A model generated the notes under the pieces. The model had not been told where the DNA came from. It searched no databases and was given only the letters and a program-made list of their open reading frames with translations. From Ruminococcaceae bacterium UBA2857 (GTDB lineage Bacteria > Bacillota > Clostridia > Oscillospirales > Acutalibacteraceae), in the NCBI GenBank assembly GCA_002350705.1, contig DEFH01000021.1:3126-55105 (forward strand): a DNA stretch of 51,980 bases, read 5' to 3'. Below are positions 1 to 7,344 of this stretch, piece after piece. Positions within the stretch are counted from its first letter, which is position 1; each line of letters opens with the position of its first letter. The position numbers were made by a program, and so were the translations under genes.

Positions 1-63
1 GTTACCGTACTTGAGCGAGAAGCTCCCGCCTCTAAGCGAAGCGTAGGCGGGGGAGTATGTCAC
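1..63 (+). mobile_element. Right end of an IS200/IS605-type (TnpB) element, partial
   Basis: The window opens with a GC-rich hairpin: left arm CTCCCGCCT (28-36), right arm AGGCGGGGGAG (46-56), followed by TATGTCAC ending near 63. A reading frame entering from the left edge (2-46) would encode LPYLSEKLPPLSEA and stop inside the hairpin, as the C-terminus of a TnpB-type protein often does where it overlaps the right end and the omegaRNA scaffold. Just after 63 the sequence becomes the remains of a histidine kinase gene, which fits an insertion junction. The family call rests on remembered similarity to clostridial IS605 ends and needs a search. The rest of the element lies outside the window. 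Confidence 0.45.
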
Positions 64-1055
64 CGTACTGCTGTGTATGTGTACAGATGGTCTGTTGGGA
101 ATGGACGGTTCCGTCAATTTTGCCGCCGAACTTATCGTCAATACCGTCACAGCTGCAGGAATCGCAGTTATTTGTCTGACAGGAATGAGCAACAAATTGA
201 GAATGATAATCCATCATACTCCCCAAAAATCTACTTCTTTGCCTGCTGATCGTATGCTCCAATTTATCTGTACTGATAATCAAAAATTCTCTTTTTCCCG
301 ATAATTCCCTGAAATACAACACGCTCAAAATAAGTTTCCTTTTTATGATCGTACTGTTTACGCTGATAGTGATGGCAGTCATTATGTATTCCATGACGAA
401 CAGGATCATAAAAAACAAGGCTGAAAACTATGAAAAGCTCATAACGGCACAATATGACTATTATACTCAGCTTTCACGCTCCTATCTTGAAATCAGGCGT
501 TTCAAACACGATTACAAAAATATGCAGATAGGGCTCAAAAAACTCCTTTCCGATAACAAGACAAAAGAAGCTCTTGCAATGCTTGCAACAATGGATGAAC
601 AGCCGGATAATCATATCCGTTTCAATACGGGAAACAGTATCGTAGACGCTTTACTCAGTGATAAGCTGAAAGCAGCAGAAGAAAATCATATTGTGATTGT
701 CTTTGAAGGTACTGTTCCCGTCAATGCGGTGGAGAATGTGGATTTGTGCGTTATTTTCGGAAATGCCCTTGATAATGCGATGGAAGCTTGTGAAAAGATT
801 CATTCACCCTCAGAAATACATATCCTGTCAAAATGCAGCGGAAGCTTTGCGTTGATAGAAATTTCCAACCCTGTCAGCGAAAAAGTAGAAATCCATAACA
901 TTCTTCCCGAAACAACGAAACCGGATTCCGATATACACGGTTTCGGATTATACTCTATACAGCAGGTCATCAAAAAATATGACGGAACCATAAAATGCGA
1001 ATGTGATGACAGTGTATTCAGACTGTCGATAGAGTTATTCTTTTACAAAAAATAA
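64..1055 (+). pseudogene. Broken AgrC-like sensor histidine kinase (GHKL ATPase)
   Basis: The intact part (345-1055, 236 codons) has one membrane segment, then the dimerisation/phosphoacceptor motif RFKHDYKNM (His55 counted from 345), the N-box GNALDNAMEACE and the G-box HGFGLYSIQQVIKKYDG. This is the HPK10/AgrC layout used in peptide-sensing two-component systems. Hydrophobic sequence continues upstream in the same frame to about 210 without a ribosome binding site. Before that, a different frame (62-215) carries a plausible membrane segment around AAGIAVICLTG. One extra base in the run CCCCAAAAA (about 219-227) would join the two, so I read this as a frameshifted gene whose 5' part was displaced by the IS end at 1-63. 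The ATG at 345 has no Shine-Dalgarno sequence. No cognate LytTR-type regulator is next to it. A functional short form cannot be excluded. Confidence 0.6.
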
Positions 1056-1074
1056 TATTAACGGAGGTCAAAAA

Positions 1075-2883
1075 ATGAAAGGTAAAATTTTGCGTAAAGT
1101 TCTTGCAGTATCACTTTCAGCGGTTATGATGATAAGCACGGGGGCTGCAACGGCAGGTCGGTTTGTCGGTACCGATATTTCTGTCCGTGCGGCTGAAACT
1201 TACGGTGATTTTGAGTATCAGATAAACCATGACGATACGGTCACTGTTACGAAGTACAATGGCAGGGACAAGGAAGTAACCGTACCAAAAGAAATTGACG
1301 GAAAAACAGTTACTGACATTGACTGGGGTGCATTCGGAGACTGGACAGGAGTTCGGGTTTTAAATATTTCAGAAAATATATCCTATCTGAGTAATATGAT
1401 TTTTTCTCATTGTCCTAATATGACAGACATCAATATTGATGAAAATAATCCGGTTTATTCGTCTTATAACGGTGCTCTTTTTACAAAGGACTATCAACAA
1501 ATGTTAATGTGCCCTTACGGAAAAAGCGGAACATATACCGTTCCGGGTGATACGCAGGTCATATCTTCGGAAGCATTTTTGAAATGCTCAAAACTGACAG
1601 ATATTGATGTTGATAAAAATAACCGTGTATATTCATCTGTTGATGGGGTGCTTTTCAGTAAGGACGGGAAAAAAATAGTAAGAGTTCCCGCAGGAAAATC
1701 GGGAAAATACAGTATTCCTTCTTCGGTTTCGGTTATCGGAACACTTGCTTTTGCAAGATGCGATAATTTGACGGCTGTTGAGATACCAAACACGGTGAAT
1801 GAAATGGAACAGAGTGCATTCAGTATGTGTCGGGGGCTGGAAAGTATTGTCATTCCCGATGGCGTGACATCCATAAAAACACATATGTTCAGCAGTTGTA
1901 TCAATCTTAAAAGTGTGAAGCTTCCCGACAGCGTGACGGAAATAGAAAAATATGCTTTTTACTTATGCTGGGAATTGGAAGATTGTACAATGCCCAAGAA
2001 ACTTTCCAAAATAGGTGCATCTGCTTTTGCATCGTGCCAGAAACTGAAAAATATAAAACTTTATGAAGGCATTGAAACAATAGAAGATGATGTTTTCTCC
2101 GGATGCAGCAGCTTTACAAGTCTGGAAATCCCCAAAACAGTGAAATCAATCGGTTCCTATTCATTCAGGGACTGTCGAAAACTGGAAAGTCTTGCGGTTC
2201 CCAAAAGTGTGCTTTCTATCAATAAAAATACGTTTTATCACTGTGATGTCCTTACAATCTACGGTGAAAAAGACAGTTTTGCGGAAAGGTATGCAAAAGA
2301 AAATGCGATTCCGTTTGAAGAACGGAAAGACCTTGCCAATCATTCCGTACTTGATACAAATGAAATTCTGTTTGGCGGAACGGTAACAGTCAATGCAAAA
2401 GCGGACGGCGGTATGGGAAACTATACTTATGCCGTACTTTATAAGAAAAAAGCGGAAAAGAAATGGACTGTAAAACAGAACTACAGCACCAATGATACCG
2501 TCATCATAAAGCCTGCAAAAGCAACGGAATATGATGTGTGCGTAAAAGTGCAGGACAACACAGGGAAGATTATCAAAAAATTCTTTACGGTAAAAGTCAA
2601 TGCAAAGCTTGCCAATACTTCCGCAATTTCAGCGGCAACGATTAAAAAAGGAAACACCGTTACTGTAACAGGTTCTGCATCGGGCGGTATCGGCAGTTAT
2701 CAATATGCGGTACTTTATAAAAAGTGCTATGAAAAAAAATGGACTGTTCGGCAAAATTACAACGATAATTCCGAAATCCTTGTAAGACCTTATACCAATA
2801 CGGATTATGACATTTGCATCAAAGTTCGGGACAGCAGCGGCACGATTGCTAAAAAGTATTTTAAAGTGACCGTTAACCAATGA
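1075..2883 (+). CDS. BspA-type leucine-rich repeat surface protein with two C-terminal beta modules
   Basis: A 602-residue secreted protein. Residues 1 to about 40 form a signal peptide (basic KGKILRK, hydrophobic core, likely cleavage near VRAAE). Residues about 60-410 are LRR_5/BspA repeats with the recurring pattern IxxxAFxxCxxLxxIxIPxxVxxI, about 23 residues each. The C-terminal third has two copies of a roughly 90-residue module, each with GGxGxYxYAVLYKK, then EKKWTV[KR]QNY, then YD[VI]C[IV]KV. This resembles Y_Y_Y/Ig-like adhesive modules seen in ruminococcal surface proteins. There is no LPXTG motif or other obvious anchor, so the protein is probably released or held non-covalently. 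ATG at 1075 is preceded by AACGGAGGTC at good spacing. The gene lies 19 bases after the broken kinase. Binding to host, plant or bacterial surfaces is an inference from the family. Confidence 0.85.
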   Translation: MKGKILRKVLAVSLSAVMMISTGAATAGRFVGTDISVRAAETYGDFEYQINHDDTVTVTKYNGRDKEVTVPKEIDGKTVTDIDWGAFGDWTGVRVLNISENISYLSNMIFSHCPNMTDINIDENNPVYSSYNGALFTKDYQQMLMCPYGKSGTYTVPGDTQVISSEAFLKCSKLTDIDVDKNNRVYSSVDGVLFSKDGKKIVRVPAGKSGKYSIPSSVSVIGTLAFARCDNLTAVEIPNTVNEMEQSAFSMCRGLESIVIPDGVTSIKTHMFSSCINLKSVKLPDSVTEIEKYAFYLCWELEDCTMPKKLSKIGASAFASCQKLKNIKLYEGIETIEDDVFSGCSSFTSLEIPKTVKSIGSYSFRDCRKLESLAVPKSVLSINKNTFYHCDVLTIYGEKDSFAERYAKENAIPFEERKDLANHSVLDTNEILFGGTVTVNAKADGGMGNYTYAVLYKKKAEKKWTVKQNYSTNDTVIIKPAKATEYDVCVKVQDNTGKIIKKFFTVKVNAKLANTSAISAATIKKGNTVTVTGSASGGIGSYQYAVLYKKCYEKKWTVRQNYNDNSEILVRPYTNTDYDICIKVRDSSGTIAKKYFKVTVNQ

Positions 2884-2947
2884 CTTTCGGTGATAATTTT
2901 GAAAATTGTTTTTTGTTTTTAGACAAGGTTCAAAAAGATGATTGACG

Positions 2948-2985
2948 AAAAGCGACCAAGAACTATCTTGGTCGCTTTTCTATGC
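2948..2985 (+). terminator. Rho-independent terminator after the BspA-like gene
   Basis: Perfect arms AAAAGCGACCAAG (2948-2960) and CTTGGTCGCTTTT (2967-2979) enclose a six-base loop. The A/T-rich ends provide the U tract in both orientations. Confidence 0.85.
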
Positions 2986-3008
2986 CTTTTTAAAAGACAA
3001 ACGGCTGT

Positions 3009-3037
3009 TTGATTTATTGCGGGCAGTGTGTTATAAT
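3009..3037 (+). promoter_or_regulatory. Sigma-A promoter of the LytS-type kinase/SARP-like regulator operon
   Basis: TTGATT (3009-3014) and TATAAT (3032-3037) are separated by 17 bases. Transcription should start near 3044. This excludes a translation start at 3009, which is open in the same frame, because that TTG is part of the -35 box. Confidence 0.75.
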
Positions 3038-3071
3038 AAAGGCAATACATATCGAAGGAATGGTGACAGCT

Positions 3072-4364
3072 ATGGAAAGCTACACTTTCATGACATATAT
3101 CACCAATAATTATATTACGCTGCTGTTAATTTCGGCACTGATCATGCTTCTGCTTGTCAGTCGAAAAATGAAGATCAGCGGCTTGCACTATATGTGGGTG
3201 ATTATTGGAATCGTCTTTGCCATTACGATTTGTGAAGCATTGGAAGATATGTGTGACATCTATCATTGGAATTATAGGATGCTATATTTCAAAACAGCAA
3301 TGGTATATTGGCTCTATCCGCTGACTGCCATGCTGGAATTGTATTTTGTGGTACCAATCAAACATAAATTATGGATGACAATACCCTATGCCGTTAATTT
3401 TGTGATTGTGTTTGCCGATTTGTTTGACACACATTTTATCTATTATTTTAATAAGGAACATGTGTATATCAGTGGTCCTCTGGCACGTCTGCCTATGATA
3501 GTACTGTTTTTTTATGTTGTCACGCTGGGGATATATTCCATATTTTTCATCAGCAAAAACTCATTTTCAAAAGGATTCATCGTTTTGTTCATATCGTTGA
3601 CCGCTGTCATCACCGCAATCGGTGAGAGTGAAGGCTTGGCCACAGGTTACAGTGAGACCGTTGCTGTGATAGAAATTCTGATATATTATTTCTTTCTGTC
3701 GGCTATCAATTTCAGTAAAATCCAGGCACAGTTGTACGAAAGCCATATTGCACTGGAACAGGACAGGATAAAACTCCTTGTGGCACAGATACAGCCTCAT
3801 TTTGTCTTTAATTCTCTTGCAACGATACAATCTTTGTGCTACACTGACAGTGAAGCAGCCGCAGACTATATTGACATTTTCGGAGACTACCTCAGAGCCA
3901 ATATCAACTCCCTTTCATCTGAGGAGCCTATCCTGTTCAGTTCCGAACTGGAACACATAAAGCAGTATATCAAACTTGAAAAAGTCGGTACGGATGTCAG
4001 CTTTGAGGTGGTTTTTGAACTTGGGGTAAAGAATTTTAAAATACCGCCTCTGACGGTTCAGCCTATCGTTGAAAATGCGATAAAGCATGGTGCTCTGACA
4101 AGAAGTGACGGTACGGGAAAGGTAACAATAAAGACTGAGGAAACAGAAGAAAATATCGTGATAACCGTGACAGACAACGGTATCGGTGCGAAATTCACGG
4201 ACAAGCAGACACAACACCACGGCATCGGTATAGAAAATGTAAAAAAACGGCTTGCTGTTCAGTGCAGTGGAACACTTGATGTCAGTTTTACCGGAAACGG
4301 CTGTTCGTCAGTGATTACGATACCAAAAACTTCATATAAAATTGTAAAGGAGAAAGTTTTATGA
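3072..4364 (+). CDS. LytS/YesM-type sensor histidine kinase with multi-pass N-terminus
   Basis: A 430-residue membrane sensor kinase. The first ~220 residues contain about seven hydrophobic segments (for example ITLLLISALIMLLLV and PMIVLFFYVVTLGIYSIFF). The phosphoacceptor motif is QIQPHFVFNSL with His243, as in the His_kinase (PF06580) family. The N-box is IVENAIKHG near residue 335, followed by VTDNGIGAKF and a GIGIENVKKRL G-box. ATG at 3072 is chosen because the promoter excludes 3009 and the ATG at 3060 sits only one base after the GAAGGA site; spacing to 3072 is somewhat long, so 3060 remains possible. The stop overlaps the next gene by four bases (ATGA), so kinase and regulator are translationally coupled. 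The ligand is unknown; there is no extracellular PAS or Cache domain, so the membrane segments may sense directly. Confidence 0.85.
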   Translation: MESYTFMTYITNNYITLLLISALIMLLLVSRKMKISGLHYMWVIIGIVFAITICEALEDMCDIYHWNYRMLYFKTAMVYWLYPLTAMLELYFVVPIKHKLWMTIPYAVNFVIVFADLFDTHFIYYFNKEHVYISGPLARLPMIVLFFYVVTLGIYSIFFISKNSFSKGFIVLFISLTAVITAIGESEGLATGYSETVAVIEILIYYFFLSAINFSKIQAQLYESHIALEQDRIKLLVAQIQPHFVFNSLATIQSLCYTDSEAAADYIDIFGDYLRANINSLSSEEPILFSSELEHIKQYIKLEKVGTDVSFEVVFELGVKNFKIPPLTVQPIVENAIKHGALTRSDGTGKVTIKTEETEENIVITVTDNGIGAKFTDKQTQHHGIGIENVKKRLAVQCSGTLDVSFTGNGCSSVITIPKTSYKIVKEKVL

Positions 4365-5164
4365 ATATTATCGGTGTGGATGACAAAAAATCGATTCTTG
4401 TCACGCTGGAAAAAATGCTCGAAAACATTGATCCCGGCGGTGATCACAGATTCTACACCAATCCTCTGCAAGCAGTCGGTGAGCTTGACAAGCCGATAGA
4501 TGTAGCGTTCCTTGATGTTGAAATGCCTGCAATGAACGGGATTGAGCTGGCACGGCGGATAACGGTAAGATATCCGTTATGCAATATCATCTTTCTGACA
4601 GGCTATTCGGAATATATGCCCACAGCATTTGATATCCACGCAAGCGGATATATCCTCAAGCCGTTCTCACGGAAAAAGCTGGAGGATGCTTTGGAGCATC
4701 GCCGCTATCGTACTCCCGATTTCATGGACAAACCTGTCAAGGTACAATGTTTCGGAACATTTGAGGTTTTCGTGAACGGTGAAGCAGTAAAGTTCAGCCG
4801 TCAGAAAAGCAAGGAACTTTTTGCCTATCTCATTGACCGCCAAGGTGCGATGTGCAATATGGATATGATTATCGGAAATATTGAGCCTGAGTCCTCAGCG
4901 GACAAATCCGTGAAATCCAAAATCAGGGTATATGTGGGGGACTTGATCATGTCATTTCAAAAACTCGGCATTCATGATATGATTGTCAAAACAACAGGTG
5001 CCCTCGGAATAAACAGGAATCTGCTCGACTGTGATTATTACCGTTGGCTCAATAATGATCCGTTTGCCGTATCACGTTATATGGGCGAGTATATGTCGCA
5101 ATATGATTTTGCGGAAGAAACAAGAGCGTTTCTGGAAATGACATACAGAAACCGACTGTTATAA
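4361..5164 (+). CDS. Response regulator with SARP-like winged-helix output domain
   Basis: A 267-residue protein. The receiver domain (about 1-115) has the acidic pair Asp7-Asp8, phosphoacceptor Asp52 in FLDVEMP, Thr80 in FLTG and Lys100 in GYILKPF. A linker leads to an OmpR/SARP-like winged helix (about 125-215, starting VKVQCFGTFEVFVNG, with SRQKSKELFAYLI as the predicted helical start). The end (LLDCDYYRWL to the C-terminus) looks like only the beginning of a bacterial transcriptional activation domain. This arrangement occurs in clostridial 'SARP-type response regulators'. It overlaps the kinase gene by four bases, and the pair is surely one two-component system. Immediately downstream lie three 11-bp tandem repeats in front of a promoter, the kind of operator SARP proteins use, so the likely target is next door. 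Confidence 0.85.
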   Translation: MNIIGVDDKKSILVTLEKMLENIDPGGDHRFYTNPLQAVGELDKPIDVAFLDVEMPAMNGIELARRITVRYPLCNIIFLTGYSEYMPTAFDIHASGYILKPFSRKKLEDALEHRRYRTPDFMDKPVKVQCFGTFEVFVNGEAVKFSRQKSKELFAYLIDRQGAMCNMDMIIGNIEPESSADKSVKSKIRVYVGDLIMSFQKLGIHDMIVKTTGALGINRNLLDCDYYRWLNNDPFAVSRYMGEYMSQYDFAEETRAFLEMTYRNRLL

Positions 5165-5170
5165 TTTTGC

Positions 5171-5206
5171 CGGCTGCAAGATATTCTGTTGCGGCTGATT
5201 TTTTTG
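5171..5206 (+). terminator. Terminator of the two-component operon
   Basis: Arms CGGCTGCAA (5171-5179) and TTGCGGCTG (5189-5197) pair over nine bases with two G-U pairs around a nine-base loop. They are followed by ATTTTTTTG. The T run overlaps the first of the 11-bp repeats described next. Confidence 0.65.
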
Positions 5207-5246
5207 CAGATTTGTTGCACCTTTGTTGCACTTACGGTGATACAAT
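5200..5246 (+). promoter_or_regulatory. Three tandem 11-bp repeats upstream of a -10 box, candidate SARP operator
   Basis: TTTTTTGCAGA (5200-5210), TTTGTTGCACC (5211-5221) and TTTGTTGCACT (5222-5232) follow each other without a gap. The last is eight bases before TACAAT (5241-5246). No good -35 box lies at 16-18 bases from this -10. Direct repeats with an 11-bp period, ending about 8 bp before the -10 and replacing the -35, are the known architecture of SARP-activated promoters in actinomycetes. Assignment to the regulator encoded at 4361-5164 is inference. Confidence 0.6.
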
Positions 5247-5308
5247 AAAAAAGTATTCGGATTCTTAGCATCAGCTGAAAATCAATATCGGAAAAAGGAG
5301 GCGTTTTT

Positions 5309-5407
5309 GTGAGAAAAATGGTTGTCTGTAATGAAAACAAAATTTCTGAGCTTCCCGCAGCAGTACATCATTATTATCTGAGGAGCAGGCAGCCAAATTT
5401 TCTTTAA
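5309..5407 (+). CDS. 32-residue reading frame behind the candidate SARP promoter, probably truncated
   Basis: A GTG start follows AAAAAGGAGG, a near-perfect ribosome binding site, which suggests real translation. The frame encodes MRKMVVCNENKISELPAAV and 13 more residues, then stops at TAA (5405-5407), where IS5-like sequence appears to begin. It has no membrane segment and no family I recognise. Two readings are open: it is a true short peptide gene controlled by the adjacent regulator, or it is the 5' stump of a longer gene cut by the insertion. I favour the second because the stop lies at the likely element boundary. Confidence 0.4.
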   Translation: MRKMVVCNENKISELPAAVHHYYLRSRQPNFL

Positions 5408-5420
5408 GATACTGTAAACT

Positions 5421-5696
5421 ATGGAACTGACAAAAGAACAATTTCAAAAAATAGAGCATTTAATGCCGGTACAAAGAAAAAAGTCAATGATTTCCAATTA
5501 TGATTTTATGCGAGCGTTGCTGTATATGATAGAAAACAACTGTCAATGGAGGGCATTGCCAAAAGAATACGGCAATTGGCATACAATTTATGTCAGATTT
5601 AATCGCTGGTCGAAAAACGGAACGCTTGACAAAATTTTTGAGGAACTGCAAAATCAAAATATCATAGCAATTCGTTCCTATCTTCTCGGGATGTAA
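5421..5696 (+). pseudogene. IS5-family transposase, N-terminal fragment
   Basis: A 91-codon frame matches the N-terminal DUF4096-type region of IS5/IS427 transposases: MELTKEQFQKIEHLMP, then NNCQWRALPKEYGNW and RFNRWSKNGTLDKIFEEL. In intact elements this is followed by a DDE nuclease domain, often in a second, frameshifted frame. Here the frame ends at SYLLGM and nothing resembling the DDE half follows before the ddh terminator at 5765. The element is therefore a dead remnant. I could not identify a right-hand inverted repeat. Confidence 0.8.
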
Positions 5697-5764
5697 GCTT
5701 GATGAGATGGATTCTGTAGTTGTATGAATTTGAATTTTTTCCTAAATTGAAAAACCTGATTCTG

Positions 5765-5813
5765 ACAAAACGGGAACCGATTTCTTGTTGAAGGAAATCG
5801 GTTCCCGTTTTGT
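5765..5813 (-). terminator. Strong terminator of ddh, usable in both directions
   Basis: ACAAAACGGGAACCGATTTC (5765-5784) and its exact reverse complement (5794-5813) form a 20-bp stem with a nine-base loop. The A/T ends give a T-rich tract on either strand. It lies directly after the ddh stop codon. Confidence 0.9.
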
Positions 5814-5814
5814 A

Positions 5815-6798
5815 TTACAGGAAGTGTGCACGGAGTTCATCAGCAGATTGTGTGCAGAGATACGCAGGCGGTACGTCCAGAACGGTTTTACAGCCGCACT
5901 GACCTTCATCATGCATACGTTTGACAGCTCTTGCATAAGCAATCAAAACGCTTGTGGTAAATTCGGGATTGGAATCCAGCTTGATGCTGTATTCAATGAT
6001 ATGCTGATGTTCCTTGTTGACGCCCGTTCTGCCGGAACGGAACACAAAACCACCGTGAGCCATGCCGCTGTGATGCTGCATGAATTCTTCTTCATCAATG
6101 AAATGGACAATGGTATTGTAATCAGCAAAGTAATTCGGCATTTCTTTGATTTCTTTTTCGACCTGCTGAGCATCTGCACCGTCCTCCAGAACAACAAAAC
6201 ATTCTCTGAGGTGTTTGTCTCTTGTGGAAAGTTCCGGATTTTTGCCGCTTCTGACAGCTTCCAGAGCTTCTTCAATGGGAATGGTGTACTGCTTTGCGTT
6301 TTTTACACCCTTGATGCGACGCACTGCATCGGAATGTCCCTGACTGACACCCTTTCCCCAGAAAGTGTAATCTTTTCCGTCAGGAAGAATGGCATTGGCA
6401 TAGACTCTGTTGAGAGAAAACAGACCGGGATCCCAGCCGACAGAAATCATGCCGATATGATTGGTTTCTTTAGCGGCAGCATCGACATTGGCGAAATGTT
6501 CCGGAATTTTTGCGTGAGTATCAAAGCTGTCAATGACATTGAAAAGCTTTGCATACTGCGGGGTCTGAACGGGAAGGTCAGTTGCACTGCCTCCGCAGAT
6601 GATAAGCACATCAATTTTATCTTTCCAGTTTTCCATGTCGCTGACGTTGACAACGGGAACATTGGGTGTGAGAATTTTCACACTGTCGGGATTTCTTCTG
6701 GTGAAAACAGCCGCCAGTTCCATATCGGGAGCCTGAGCTACTGCAATTTCCGTACCTTTGCCAAGATTGCCGTATCCTAAAATACCGATTTGAATCAT
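5815..6798 (-). CDS. ddh: meso-Diaminopimelate dehydrogenase
   Basis: A 327-residue NADPH-dependent enzyme that converts L-tetrahydrodipicolinate, ammonia and NADPH directly to meso-2,6-diaminopimelate, bypassing the four-step acyl routes. The Rossmann motif is at the N-terminus (IGILGYGNLGKG), and family motifs include SVGWDPGLFSLNR, FWGKGVSQGHSDA and the C-terminal RAVKRMHDEGQCGCKTVLD. Length agrees with the corynebacterial enzyme (about 320). I place the start at 6798 (MIQIGILGYG) because AAAGGAGAT lies seven bases upstream. An upstream ATG at 6831 lies only a few bases from the -10 box, too close to be in the transcript. It has its own promoter and terminator, so it is monocistronic. It completes the pathway begun by asd-dapA-dapB at 44.5-47.4 kb and supplies peptidoglycan and lysine. 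Confidence 0.93.
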   Translation of the reverse strand: MIQIGILGYGNLGKGTEIAVAQAPDMELAAVFTRRNPDSVKILTPNVPVVNVSDMENWKDKIDVLIICGGSATDLPVQTPQYAKLFNVIDSFDTHAKIPEHFANVDAAAKETNHIGMISVGWDPGLFSLNRVYANAILPDGKDYTFWGKGVSQGHSDAVRRIKGVKNAKQYTIPIEEALEAVRSGKNPELSTRDKHLRECFVVLEDGADAQQVEKEIKEMPNYFADYNTIVHFIDEEEFMQHHSGMAHGGFVFRSGRTGVNKEHQHIIEYSIKLDSNPEFTTSVLIAYARAVKRMHDEGQCGCKTVLDVPPAYLCTQSADELRAHFL

Positions 6799-6836
6799 CT
6801 TTTTGATCTCCTTTAAAAACAGATTTTGCAAATAAC

Positions 6837-6865
6837 AGTATAAAATTATTTTTGGAATTTGTCAA
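6837..6865 (-). promoter_or_regulatory. Sigma-A promoter of ddh
   Basis: On the minus strand, TTGACA (6865-6860) and TATACT (6842-6837) are 17 bases apart. The region is shared with the divergent promoter of the gene at 6943. Confidence 0.8.
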
Positions 6866-6882
6866 TATTCCTAAAAAAATAC

Positions 6883-6911
6883 TGTATTTTAAAAGCACAG
6901 TATGTTATAAT
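6883..6911 (+). promoter_or_regulatory. Probable promoter of the 6943-10256 operon
   Basis: A consensus TATAAT (6906-6911) lies 17 bases after a weak -35 TGTATT (6883-6888). Confidence 0.55.
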
Positions 6912-6942
6912 AAAAATGTATTTTTGATGGATAGGAGAGAAT

Positions 6943-7344
6943 ATGATGACAGTAGCAGTATGCGTAGATGACAGAATGGGTATGCTTTTCAACAACCGCC
7001 GGCAAAGCCGTGATAAATTTGTGATAGACGATTTAATGAGTATCGCCGAGAAAGTGTATATCAACAGCTTTTCGGAAGAACTTTTCGAGGACTACAGGGA
7101 CAGGACAGAAATTGATGAAGATTTTCTTGAAAAGGCGGGCAGTGAGGATATATGCTTTGTTGAGAATATTGACCTTGCACCGTATGCAGACAAAATTGAT
7201 AAAGTTATATTGTATCTCTGGAACAGGCACTACCCGTCAAGTCTGAAATGCAAAGTGAATCTGTCGGATTACAGCTTGATGGAGAAAACGGAATTTGCGG
7301 GAAATTCCCATGAGAAAATCACAAGAGAGGAATATGTCAGATGA
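6943..7344 (+). CDS. Conserved hypothetical protein, 133 residues
   Basis: I do not recognise a domain. The protein starts MTVAVCVDDRMGMLFNNRRQS with an AGGAGAG site seven bases upstream; ATGs at 6943 and 6946 are both possible. It is soluble and acidic, with no signal peptide or transmembrane segment, and a hydrophobic stretch near the C-terminal third (DKVILYLWNRHYP). The stop overlaps the ATG of the nuclease lipoprotein by four bases, so the two are coupled and probably work or are regulated together. I recall that similar proteins precede this nuclease in other ruminococci and are sometimes labelled ribonuclease Z; nothing here supports that label, as there is no HxHxDH metallo-beta-lactamase motif. 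An immunity-like or accessory role for the nuclease is speculation. Confidence 0.7.
   Translation: MMTVAVCVDDRMGMLFNNRRQSRDKFVIDDLMSIAEKVYINSFSEELFEDYRDRTEIDEDFLEKAGSEDICFVENIDLAPYADKIDKVILYLWNRHYPSSLKCKVNLSDYSLMEKTEFAGNSHEKITREEYVR

Noticed and set aside
3009..3071. N-terminal extension of the LytS-type kinase from a start at 3009
   Set aside because: The codon is part of the -35 box of a 17-bp-spaced promoter whose transcript starts near 3044.
5785..6780. A 331-codon plus-strand frame opposite ddh
   Set aside because: It is a mirror of ddh, begins inside the ddh terminator and has no recognisable domain.
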